A stretch of DNA of 12,127 nt, taken from contig JBBSQD010000188.1 of NCBI GenBank assembly GCA_038258185.1, forward strand, positions 1 to 12,127, given 5' to 3'. Source of the DNA: JAIOHN01 sp038258185. Its GTDB lineage: Bacteria; Chloroflexota; Anaerolineae; Aggregatilineales; Phototrophicaceae. Under the pieces are notes generated by a model, which had not been told where the DNA came from, did no database searches, and saw nothing but the letters and a program-made list of their open reading frames with translations. The position numbers and the translations under genes were made by a program. Shown here one piece after another: positions 1 through 6,610 of this stretch (position 1 is the stretch's first letter; every line of letters starts with the position of its first letter).

Positions 1-21
1 ACATTTGCCGAAAATCCATTT

Positions 22-48
22 TTGAAGGGCGGCGTTTGATAGTACAAT
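22..48 (+). promoter_or_regulatory. Possible promoter of the first gene
   Basis: TTGAAG (22-27) and TACAAT (43-48) resemble sigma-70 -35 and -10 boxes, but the spacer is only 15 bases. The -10 lies about 45 bases before the GTG start. The box match is reasonable and the spacing is poor, so this is a candidate only. Confidence 0.35.
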
Positions 49-93
49 CAAACCAGAGTCTAACCTTTTCCTGCCCATCACCCGGAGGCCGTC

Positions 94-2106
94 GTGAATT
101 CCATCGAGCGCTTTGTTGCGTGGCTACGTGATCTTTTCAGCGCATCTGCATCACCCGCACCTGCCGCGGATGGCACGGGCGGCGGTGCGAACTCCAGCAT
201 TTCACATGCGCTGGTGCTGCCCGATGCTGATTTTTTCGATTGGCTGAAGGCGACCGAGAATTACGAAAACGCCTTTGAACGGCTGGTGATTGTCCGTTCC
301 CCGGCGGGGAATGACCTCAATCGTTATCGCAATGTCACGGCTGTACAGACTCCAAATGTCTGGTTGAATGATGATGCGCTGGCGCATATCCGCCGGATTT
401 ATCCGAGCGTGGTACGTGTCGATATCATTCAGGCGGAGACTCCGGCGCAGCTTAAAGACGCGTTACAGGTGCGCGTGCGGAACAGTGACCGCTACGGTGA
501 ACAGACCAACAGCGACAATCACCTGCATGACCGCTTTGTGCTCGGTTGGCCCAGCGACTCGCTGCCAGCCAGTATTCAGGTCGCGTTTAATGCCAATCTG
601 CCCGATGGCAGCAAAAATGAAGGGCTGGAAATTTATGCGCAGCGCCGTGGGACGATCCGCGCGGCGGTGGGTGGAACCGTGTCCTCAGTCGTGACCCAAC
701 CGACCGCGCTGGGATATGGTCAGTATGTGCAGATTCATACGCCGTTTCAGGATACGGCTTATCTGGTGACCTATGCGCGGCTGGATGCGATTACTGTCCG
801 CAGCGGTGATGCCGTGACCGAAGGCGAGGTCATCGGCGTGGCGGCAGATCAGGATATTAAGCTGGTAGTGCAGCAACCGGGGAAAGGTCTGGCCGGTTAT
901 AAACTGCCGGATGTGATCGACCCGACTTTGCTGATTTACTGGAACACGCTTCGTCTGCAACCCACAGTCGATAATCTGCGAGTCCGTAAACAGCCGGGGA
1001 CACAGTTCGAGATTATCGCGATTGTCGACGTGGATGAGCGGCTGGAAACGCAGGAACCGCATGGGCGCACGCTGGTTAAAGTGGGGCTGGATGATCGCTG
1101 GCTGAATGTGCGCACTCCGGCTGGACAGGTGGGGTATGCGGCGGCATGGTTTTTGCAGGCGATCTCGGCGGAACTGCTGGAACGGGTGCGGTTGACCGGC
1201 GTGAACCTTGATCCGAACCATCCATTGGGTAAGCCGTCCCCCTCAAGGCTGGGCAATATGGGCTGGGTACGCTTTCTCTATAATGTCTCGTATGACCCGC
1301 AGTCCAATACCTATGGCAATACCAGCCTGACCAAAGCCTATAATCGTTATCGTCCGTTTATCGAGCAGTATGCCAGAGCCGGTTACAGCGTGATTCTGGT
1401 ATTTACGCATCAGACGTACGGTGAAGGCGCGGGTTATGACTGGAATGCGATGACCAGCAAGCGCTGGGGCGAGCTGACCGCGAAATTCGCCGAAATGGCA
1501 GGGCAGATCGCCCGGCAGTATGCGGCGGATGAATTGGTCGAGGCCTATCAGATCTGGAATGAGCAGGATGCTCCAGCGGCGGCAGGCGCATCTGTGCCGA
1601 TGCCTGCTGGAAATTATGCCTATCTGCTGGCCGAATCGATCAAGGCGATTCGGGTGTATGACAAAAGTACGCAGATCATCACGGGTGGGCATAGCAGCGG
1701 CCCGGGGCTGGGTGGGCAATATGCCCGGCAGACCATTAAGGCGATGCCACCGGGGGTGCTGCCGGACGGAATCGCGACGCACCCCTACAAGCGCGGGACA
1801 AAGCCGGGTGCGCCCTATGCCATTTTCGGCCATATTGATGATGAGATTAATGTGTTTACGAAGGTGCTGCCCGGTGCGCCTATCTGGATTACCGAGTTTG
1901 GCGTGCTGGACAGACCCGATGATCCGTCCAAAGATGTGTCGGAATATGCCACCAGTCTGGTCAAGCATGTCAAGTATAACCATGCCGGGAAAGTCGCAGC
2001 GATGGTCTGGTATCCCTGGGCGCAGGGGATGCACAATGGCTACGGGCTGGTGGGCATTGATGATCGTCCGCGCCAGCCGTTGTATGACGATTTCCTCAAG
2101 CTGTAG
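94..2106 (+). CDS. Degenerate M23-like / SH3 / TIM-barrel glycoside hydrolase protein
   Basis: Multidomain protein of 670 residues. The GTG start is supported by GGAGG at 84-88, five bases upstream. Residues 1-30 are a short amphipathic stretch and an Ala/Ser/Pro/Gly linker; I see no signal peptide. Residues 40-150 are unrecognised. Residues about 150-285 follow the M23 peptidase (lysostaphin-like) pattern: YGQYVQI, a YARL motif where M23 proteins have YAHL, and PDVIDPTLLIYW at the end. The zinc ligands appear lost. Residues 288-358 are a bacterial SH3 domain (NLRVRKQPG, VGYAAAWFL). Residues 360-670 form a GH39/GH5-like barrel with the acid/base pair N489-E490 in IWNEQ and the likely nucleophile E601 in WITEFG. 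The glycosidase site therefore looks intact while the peptidase domain probably only binds. The substrate is unknown; cell-wall or exopolysaccharide glycan is an inference. It converges on the acetyltransferase gene. Confidence 0.85.
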   Translation: MNSIERFVAWLRDLFSASASPAPAADGTGGGANSSISHALVLPDADFFDWLKATENYENAFERLVIVRSPAGNDLNRYRNVTAVQTPNVWLNDDALAHIRRIYPSVVRVDIIQAETPAQLKDALQVRVRNSDRYGEQTNSDNHLHDRFVLGWPSDSLPASIQVAFNANLPDGSKNEGLEIYAQRRGTIRAAVGGTVSSVVTQPTALGYGQYVQIHTPFQDTAYLVTYARLDAITVRSGDAVTEGEVIGVAADQDIKLVVQQPGKGLAGYKLPDVIDPTLLIYWNTLRLQPTVDNLRVRKQPGTQFEIIAIVDVDERLETQEPHGRTLVKVGLDDRWLNVRTPAGQVGYAAAWFLQAISAELLERVRLTGVNLDPNHPLGKPSPSRLGNMGWVRFLYNVSYDPQSNTYGNTSLTKAYNRYRPFIEQYARAGYSVILVFTHQTYGEGAGYDWNAMTSKRWGELTAKFAEMAGQIARQYAADELVEAYQIWNEQDAPAAAGASVPMPAGNYAYLLAESIKAIRVYDKSTQIITGGHSSGPGLGGQYARQTIKAMPPGVLPDGIATHPYKRGTKPGAPYAIFGHIDDEINVFTKVLPGAPIWITEFGVLDRPDDPSKDVSEYATSLVKHVKYNHAGKVAAMVWYPWAQGMHNGYGLVGIDDRPRQPLYDDFLKL

Positions 2107-2111
2107 CCGTT

Positions 2112-2675
2112 TTAATAGATATTGACCTGTTGAGCTTCCCACTCTGGCCGCAGCAGACCATAGAGCAGCATGTCATAACGCTGACCGTCGCGTTGCAGAC
2201 ATTCGCGGTAAGTGCCTTCGTGCGTGAAACCGAGTTTCTCGTACAGGCGGATGGCGCGGGCGTTGTAGCTGAAGACTGTCAGATGAATGCTGTGCAGATT
2301 CAGCTCATCGAAGGCAAAGCGTAAAATGATCTGCATCGCCTCACCCCCAAATCCCTGACTCCAGTAGATGCGGTTGCCGATGCCAATGCCAACACTGGCG
2401 GTCTGATGAGTCCACTGCACACCGTCCAGTTCTGCCCAGCCGATCAGCTCATCATTTTCCAGCAGGCGAATGCCGAACAGAAAATCATTGCGCGACTTGT
2501 TATCGGTATCCAGCCAGTTGACAATCTGCTCGATGCTGCGCGCCTGCGCTGGAGAGGCATCCAGCAGGCGCAGAAATTCGGTATCGTGTTCCCACTCGGA
2601 GATATCGCGGGCATCCTCGCGGCTCATGGTGCTGAGATAGAGCCGTTGCCCCCGTAAAAGATTGCTGTCATTCAT
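2112..2675 (-). CDS. GNAT family N-acetyltransferase (RimJ/RimL type)
   Basis: A 187-residue single-domain acetyltransferase of the Acetyltransf_3 (RimJ/RimL) group, which transfers acetyl from acetyl-CoA to an amine on a protein N-terminus, amino acid or small molecule. The visible family marks are the opening LRGQRLYLSTMSREDA, the pyrophosphate-binding loop WSQGFGGEA (105-113, the Q-x-x-G-x-G/A motif), and the C-terminal VFSYNARAIRLYEKLGF block (134-150). That block supplies the Asn and Tyr contacts typical of the fold. The length is normal. The ATG start has AAGGA at 2682-2686, six or seven bases upstream. The gene ends five bases from the stop of the glycosidase gene, so the two converge. 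The substrate cannot be read from the sequence. Confidence 0.9.
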   Translation of the reverse strand: MNDSNLLRGQRLYLSTMSREDARDISEWEHDTEFLRLLDASPAQARSIEQIVNWLDTDNKSRNDFLFGIRLLENDELIGWAELDGVQWTHQTASVGIGIGNRIYWSQGFGGEAMQIILRFAFDELNLHSIHLTVFSYNARAIRLYEKLGFTHEGTYRECLQRDGQRYDMLLYGLLRPEWEAQQVNIY

Positions 2676-2709
2676 AAAAAATCCTTATACGTCCAACCAT
2701 CATCTTCCT

Positions 2710-2743
2710 GCAAACAAAACAGGGACGCAAGCCCTGCGTCCCT
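2710..2743 (-). terminator. Intrinsic terminator of the secreted repeat protein gene
   Basis: A perfect 9-bp stem (AGGGACGCA 2721-2729, TGCGTCCCT 2735-2743) has a 5-base loop. Read on the minus strand, it is followed by GTTTTGTTTG. It lies just after the stop at 2797 and before the acetyltransferase gene on the same strand, so it should separate the two transcripts. A minus-strand TATAAT sits beside it at 2745-2750, but no -35 box accompanies it. Confidence 0.8.
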
Positions 2744-2796
2744 TATTATAGATGATGAGTGTCAGAAGTTCGGTCAGACGTGGATTTTAGTGGGAT

Positions 2797-3696
2797 TTAT
2801 GCGCTGTAGCTGAAGGTAATGCTGTCATCCAGAATGACCACCCCGGTGAGCGCATTCGGCCCCAGGTTTTGCCGCCAGTGTGCCAGCCAAGAATTGACGA
2901 TGGCGTTATTGATCTGGGTGAGAGTCGCGCCGCTGGCTGGCTGACCATCTGCGGAAATGGCGATCACTGTCCATGTGATCTGGCCGTTGTCGATCTCCGG
3001 CACCAGTGTGGTGACGGTTTCGATAGGTTCACCGCGCAGAGCCGGCGTAAAAGTCGCGGAGATAACCACCTGACCCGGTTGCAGATCGACATACATATCG
3101 CTGAGTGTCTGGCGGCGCGGAGTGGTGACGACATAGGCGTCGTTCAATTCGCTCTCGGTGTAACTCAGGCTGACCACACCATCACCCGCGACCACCGTCG
3201 GCTGTACCGGACGTTCAGCTCCGGTGGTGACATAGTCGAAACTGACGCTGTCTTCGGTCACGAGCACGCCGGTCATAGCGTAACGGAAAGTGCGTCCGCG
3301 CCAGTAATTCGCCCAGGAATTGGCGATACTGGTGTTCACACTGGCGATAATCTCATCACTGACGGTTTCACCGCTGGTGGTCACAATACTCAGCACTGTC
3401 CAGTCGATACTGCCATCGGCGCTGACAGCGGGTGCAAGCTCGGTCACAGTGTCGACGGTTGTGCCAGCGCGGCGGCTGGTGTGGGTGGCGTAAATATCGA
3501 CCGCGCCAGCTTTGAGATCCACACTGACATTCGTCAGCGAACTGCGCAGCGGGTTGGTCACGCGGTAAGTTTCATTAATCTGGGCTTCGGTGAAGATTAC
3601 AGTCCCTGTGTTCTGGGCGAAAGTGACCGCCGCCGACAACAGCATCAGCACAGCGGCTACGACAAAAACAGGAAGTTTAGTGCGATAAGATTTCAT
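2797..3696 (-). CDS. Secreted protein with two tandem ~125-residue repeats, unknown function
   Basis: I do not recognise a named family. From the ATG at 3696 the product has 299 residues and begins with a clear signal peptide: KSYRTK, then a hydrophobic core (9-24), then a probable cleavage after TFA or FAQ (26-28). There is no lipobox, so a free exported protein is expected. The mature part is two copies of one module: residues 32-156 (VIFTEAQINETYRVTNP ... VSFDYV) and 174-299 (VSLSYTESELNDAYVVTTP ... ITFSYS). Each copy holds a V-D-L-[KQ]-x-G strand, an I-x-WTV strand, an N-x-x-IxNSW helix, and an ALTGV or AMTGV strand followed by D-S-[IV]-[ST]-F. The start was chosen because GAGGA (3702-3706) lies five bases upstream and the longer reading would begin inside the likely promoter. 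Single-gene unit with its own terminator; a truncated paralogue lies upstream. Confidence 0.85.
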   Translation of the reverse strand: MKSYRTKLPVFVVAAVLMLLSAAVTFAQNTGTVIFTEAQINETYRVTNPLRSSLTNVSVDLKAGAVDIYATHTSRRAGTTVDTVTELAPAVSADGSIDWTVLSIVTTSGETVSDEIIASVNTSIANSWANYWRGRTFRYAMTGVLVTEDSVSFDYVTTGAERPVQPTVVAGDGVVSLSYTESELNDAYVVTTPRRQTLSDMYVDLQPGQVVISATFTPALRGEPIETVTTLVPEIDNGQITWTVIAISADGQPASGATLTQINNAIVNSWLAHWRQNLGPNALTGVVILDDSITFSYSA

Positions 3697-3800
3697 GGTT
3701 TCCTCTTTCGATGTGATGAACAGTAACCCCACTGTAGAGCCGAAATGTTGCTAAAGTTCGTGAGAATGTAACGGATGTGTAAAGCGTCTGTAACGCTTTT
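3675..3800. repeat. 126-bp direct repeat, copy A (signal peptide start plus upstream regulatory DNA)
   Basis: Aligns without gaps to 3984-4109 at roughly three quarters identity by eye. It covers the first codons of the secreted repeat protein, its ribosome binding site and about 95 bases of upstream DNA. Within it, a minus-strand TACAGT (3731-3736) is a candidate -10, and AAAGCG/CGCTTT (3781-3786, 3794-3799) is a 6-bp inverted repeat. No convincing -35 is visible. Confidence 0.85.
3701..3706 (-). promoter_or_regulatory. Ribosome binding site that fixes the start of the repeat protein
   Basis: AGAGGA on the minus strand, four bases before the ATG at 3696. It decides for this start over the upstream in-frame GTG at 3732, which overlaps the candidate -10 box. 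Confidence 0.7.
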
Positions 3801-3855
3801 GCGCGCTGTGAGCCGACCCCGCTGCATTATATGAGAAGCGGAGCCGGTCAGCGGG

Positions 3856-4005
3856 TTATGTGGCGACAAAACCGAGTTCGGCAATCTGCGCTTGCGTAAA
3901 AGTGACGACGGTGCCGGTATTAAGCACGAAGGTGGCAGTGGCTGAGAGTAGCATCAGCAACCCGGCCAGGGCAAAAGCAGCAAATTTAGTGCGATAGGTT
4001 TTCAT
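3856..4005 (-). pseudogene. Truncated paralogue of the secreted repeat protein
   Basis: The 49-codon frame from the ATG at 4005 encodes a signal peptide (KTYRTKFAAFALAGLLMLLS) and then NTGTVVTFTQAQI, which matches NTGTVIFTEAQI at the mature start of the full-length neighbour. It then runs through AELGFVAT into a stop, where the neighbour continues for about 260 residues. None of the repeat module is recognisable after the stop. The upstream DNA is also shared with the neighbour. The simplest reading is a tandem duplication followed by loss of the body of one copy. A functional small secreted peptide of about 24 mature residues cannot be excluded. An in-frame extension up to 4041 would place the start within the candidate -10 and is unlikely. 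Confidence 0.7.
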
Positions 4006-4109
4006 AAGCCCTCTTTTGGATGTGATGAATATTAATTTCACTATAGAAGCGAAATGTTACCGAAATTCTTGAGAATGTATCAGATTTGTAAAGGGTCTGT
4101 AATGCTTTT
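3984..4109. repeat. 126-bp direct repeat, copy B
   Basis: Partner of 3675-3800. It contains the first codons of the truncated paralogue and its upstream DNA. Its candidate minus-strand -10 is TATAGT (4040-4045), closer to consensus than TACAGT in copy A. The inverted repeat seen in copy A is decayed here (AAAGGG ... TGCTTT). Confidence 0.85.
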
Positions 4110-4152
4110 AATGAATGGCTGACCGGGTACATCTTTTTCGCGCGGCATATTA

Positions 4153-4167
4153 TATAATGTGGAGACT
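4153..4167 (+). promoter_or_regulatory. -10 box and very short leader of the RNA methyltransferase gene
   Basis: A perfect TATAAT at 4153-4158 ends one base before an in-frame GTG (4159) and nine bases before an ATG (4168). GGAG (4161-4164) precedes the ATG by three bases. If the TATAAT works as a -10, transcription would begin near 4165 and the message would start almost at the ATG. No good -35 is visible. Confidence 0.45.
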
Positions 4168-5271
4168 ATGCCAAAATCAAAATCACGTTTAACCCGCAGA
4201 CCTGACCGTCAAGCCGATTGGAAATCAACCCCGCTGCGTGCGCTGTACGAAGCAGAGGTTGTCACTGGCTTAAAACCTTACGCCCTGGCCGAAATTGAGT
4301 CCGAATTCGGCTACCGGGTGACTATCCACGAGAAAGACCGCGACGAGGAAATCCCGTTTGAGTATGACGGCAATCCGTTTCAACTGCTCAACCTGACGCG
4401 GACACTCGCTGTCTATCATGTCGAGCATTATGCCATTCCGCGTCCGTTGGCGCTGCTGGGTCATCAGCATTTTCAGGTGCTGCTGCGCCAGATCGAAACC
4501 GTGCGTGCTATTTACGCGCCGGGACGCTTTAAGACCTTCCGCATCAGCGCGGCGGGGGCGCATTCCTCGGTGTACCAGCGCATCCGCGACGAGATCAGCA
4601 AAGCCACCGGCCTGATCCATAATGAAGACGAAGCCGACCTGATGCTGCGTGTGCGTAAAGCCGATATTCATGAGGATGGCTGGGAGGTGTTGGCGCGCCT
4701 GTCACCCAAGCCGATCTCCGCGCGGGCATGGCGTGTCTGTGATATGGAAGGCGCGCTCAATGCCACGATTGCCAGCTCAATGGTGGCGATGACTCAGCCG
4801 CAGCCTGAAGATCGCGTGTTGAATATCATGTGTGGCAGCGGCACGCTGATGATCGAGCGTTTGCTGGTGGGGCCGGTAGCGGCTATGGGTGGCTGCGATA
4901 CCGACCCGACCGCGCTGCGCTGTGCCACCGAAAACCTACAGGCCAGCGACCATGCGGATGAGTATGATCTGTTTGAGATGGACGCGACCAATCTGCAACT
5001 GCCGGATGCCTGCCTGGATGTGCTGCTGGGGGACTTGCCCTGGGGGCAGTTGGTGGGGTCACACGAGGGGAATATCCAGTTGTATCCACTGGTGCTGCTG
5101 GAAGCCGCGCGAGTGGCTGCACCGGGCGCACGTGCCGCGTTTATCACCCATGAAATCCGGCTGATGGAAAAAGTGCTGTCCGAAATGGAGCATTTATGGC
5201 GCTTGCAGGACAGCATCCGCGTGTTCCAGGGTGGGCTGCATCCGCGCATTTACCTGCTGGAGCGCCTGTAA
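4168..5271 (+). CDS. THUMP-domain RNA (guanine-N2) methyltransferase, TrmN/Trm14-like
   Basis: SAM-dependent RNA methyltransferase of 367 residues. The N-terminal third (about 25-190) reads as a ferredoxin-like/THUMP region: GLKPYALAEIES at the start, as in RlmL and TrmN relatives, and DADLMLRV-like ADLMLRVRKADI near 155-170. The catalytic Rossmann part starts at RAWRVCDMEGALNATIA. Motif I is NIMCGSGTLMIE (about 219-230), an acidic residue follows in GGCDTDP, and motif IV is DLPWG (about 289-293), the (D/N)-x-P-(Y/F/W) signature of base-amine methyltransferases. The expected product is N2-methylguanosine in tRNA or rRNA; which RNA is uncertain. I prefer ATG 4168 to GTG 4159, because the latter abuts the TATAAT box. 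The ASCH gene begins 28 bases downstream on the same strand and may be co-transcribed. Confidence 0.85.
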   Translation: MPKSKSRLTRRPDRQADWKSTPLRALYEAEVVTGLKPYALAEIESEFGYRVTIHEKDRDEEIPFEYDGNPFQLLNLTRTLAVYHVEHYAIPRPLALLGHQHFQVLLRQIETVRAIYAPGRFKTFRISAAGAHSSVYQRIRDEISKATGLIHNEDEADLMLRVRKADIHEDGWEVLARLSPKPISARAWRVCDMEGALNATIASSMVAMTQPQPEDRVLNIMCGSGTLMIERLLVGPVAAMGGCDTDPTALRCATENLQASDHADEYDLFEMDATNLQLPDACLDVLLGDLPWGQLVGSHEGNIQLYPLVLLEAARVAAPGARAAFITHEIRLMEKVLSEMEHLWRLQDSIRVFQGGLHPRIYLLERL

Positions 5272-5299
5272 AAATCTGTAGGACAGATGGTAACGGCAC

Positions 5300-5689
5300 A
5301 TGATATTTGCCCATACACTGGATAAAATTCTGCGCGGGGAAAAATGGCAAACGCGCCGTCTTGTAAAACCCGGTGAACAGCTTATTACAAATGCAGATAA
5401 GGTCGCTGTTGTTGCCAAAAGAACTGTTTACCAGACTGGCAAATCTTATGCTGTTCAGCCCAATCGTGGGAAAAAAGCCGTCGCACGAATCCTACTCACA
5501 GGATTACGTCGAGAAAAAGTCGTGGAAATCAGCTCAAGAGATGCTGTAGCTGAAGGCTTCATTTCACGGGATGAATTTCTTGAAACCTGGCATAAAATTC
5601 ATGGTTCGAATGCAGATTTGCAACATGAAGTTTGGGTTTTAGAGTTTGAACTACAAACCCTTAAACGGGCTAACCCAACAAAGCGTTAG
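5300..5689 (+). CDS. ASCH-domain protein
   Basis: A 129-residue protein matching the ASCH (PUA-like) fold: an opening FAHTLDKILRGEKWQTRRL in the K-x-x-T-R-R style, YAVQPNRGKKAVARI (50-64), the block ISSRDAVAEGFISRDEFLETWHKIHG, and a closing VWVLEFEL strand. ASCH proteins are thought to bind RNA or nucleosides, and a few are amidohydrolases of modified nucleosides; the sequence does not settle which applies. An in-frame stop at 5291-5293 forces the start to 5300 or later, and no strong Shine-Dalgarno is visible. Its codons are visibly richer in A and T than those of the neighbouring genes, which hints at separate ancestry. The last codons and stop lie inside a 10-bp inverted repeat. Confidence 0.8.
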   Translation: MIFAHTLDKILRGEKWQTRRLVKPGEQLITNADKVAVVAKRTVYQTGKSYAVQPNRGKKAVARILLTGLRREKVVEISSRDAVAEGFISRDEFLETWHKIHGSNADLQHEVWVLEFELQTLKRANPTKR

Positions 5690-5694
5690 CCCGT
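5665..5694. terminator. Hairpin between convergent genes
   Basis: A perfect 10-bp stem (ACGGGCTAAC 5665-5674 with GTTAGCCCGT 5685-5694) and a 10-base loop. It overlaps the end of the ASCH gene. On the minus strand it is followed by TTTAAGGGTTTG, so it fits best as the terminator of the secreted protein gene at 5711-6439. On the plus strand no T run follows. Confidence 0.65.
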
Positions 5695-5710
5695 CACGAT
5701 AACCGCTAAA

Positions 5711-6439
5711 CTACCACGCCTGATGCCACTTCGTGCCTTCACCATCCCACAGGAAGATGTAGGCTTTGCCATCGGCATAATGGGTGTTGATCTGAAACTC
5801 ACCGGTTGGTAAACGATAGACATAAATATCAATGCCGGTGAAGGCGTTCTTACCCTGCGCCAGCAGCACCGGCGCCTCATTTGGTACCCCCACTGCTGAA
5901 ATCTGGTCGTCCTCAAGGCGTATATCCAGGTGACCGTCTCCGCTTATCGGGTCAATACCGTAAACTTCAATCGAACCACTATAGATGGCAACTGGGGCGG
6001 CAACATCGCGGTCTTGCAGATCATTCACTCGGCCATCCAGCAGGTTTGTCGCCAGTGGGCCAACTCCACAGCCGGAAATGCTGACCGTATATTTATAAAT
6101 GGGTGTGCAATTACACCAAATCATTGAGGCAACCACCCCATCGGTCTGAGATGCTGTAAAACTGAGTGTATTTGTTGGGTCAGAACTGATGCTGGACAGT
6201 GACGTACCAGAGTATGTAAGCAACACAATACCTGTCACACCACCCGGTGAGTTATAGGCGGTGATGGTGAATGTCATGCCCGCCTCAAGCTCAATTGGGC
6301 CGACAAAAGCTCCTGGGTCACTGCTGGTGAACGTCCCTGCCTGATCACAATCCGCCGCCAGCAGCGGACTCTGCATCGCAAAAATCAGGATTGCCAGCAG
6401 CATAAAGGAACCCAGTTTCAAAAATGATTTCGGAGACAT
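5711..6439 (-). CDS. Secreted protein with a C-terminal module of Chloroflexota type, unknown function
   Basis: The 242-residue product has a signal peptide (K4, K8, hydrophobic core 10-27, cleavage near LLAA-D, about 29). The mature N-terminal half (30-125) is predicted all-beta and holds four cysteines: C31, the close pair C109/C111 (WCNC) and C124. They could form disulfides outside the cell. Residues 127-238 form a second region: DGRVNDLQDRD, VAIYSGSIEVYGIDPISGDG, then IDIYVYRLPTGEFQINTHYADGKAYIFLWDG. This pattern recurs in exported proteins of Anaerolineae as far as I can recall; no function is known to me. The ATG start has GAGGA at 6450-6454, ten bases upstream. It is transcribed alone, divergent from the oxidoreductase gene 171 bases away. 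Confidence 0.85.
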   Translation of the reverse strand: MSPKSFLKLGSFMLLAILIFAMQSPLLAADCDQAGTFTSSDPGAFVGPIELEAGMTFTITAYNSPGGVTGIVLLTYSGTSLSSISSDPTNTLSFTASQTDGVVASMIWCNCTPIYKYTVSISGCGVGPLATNLLDGRVNDLQDRDVAAPVAIYSGSIEVYGIDPISGDGHLDIRLEDDQISAVGVPNEAPVLLAQGKNAFTGIDIYVYRLPTGEFQINTHYADGKAYIFLWDGEGTKWHQAW

Positions 6440-6610
6440 AAAACAGATTTCCTCAGTACAAATAGATTTAGTTTATGGGCGTTCCGGGGAAATGGGTTTG
6501 AGGTTTTGTGAAAAAGTTATGAAGAGGTTCGACTCAGCATTCTGGCAACTCCCAGGCGCGGAGGGTAAACTCTCTGTAGTATATTTGTGACTTAGAAAAG
6601 GCTATCTGGA

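Noticed and set aside
1243..2142. 299-codon minus-strand open frame
   Set aside because: Antisense to the glycosidase barrel with conserved catalytic motifs, and it overlaps the acetyltransferase end; no motif.
2869..3726. 285-codon plus-strand open frame
   Set aside because: It is antisense to the secreted repeat protein, whose signal peptide, ribosome site, internal repeats and terminator establish the minus strand as coding. The antisense product shows no domain or plausible start site.
3807..3854. CCCGCTG / CAGCGGG inverted repeat after the truncated paralogue
   Set aside because: The loop exceeds 20 bases and no T run follows on the minus strand, so I do not call it a terminator.
5274..5288. 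ATCTGT-AGG-ACAGAT small hairpin after the RNA methyltransferase stop
   Set aside because: Only six base pairs and no T run; too weak for an intrinsic terminator, so methyltransferase and ASCH genes may be co-transcribed.
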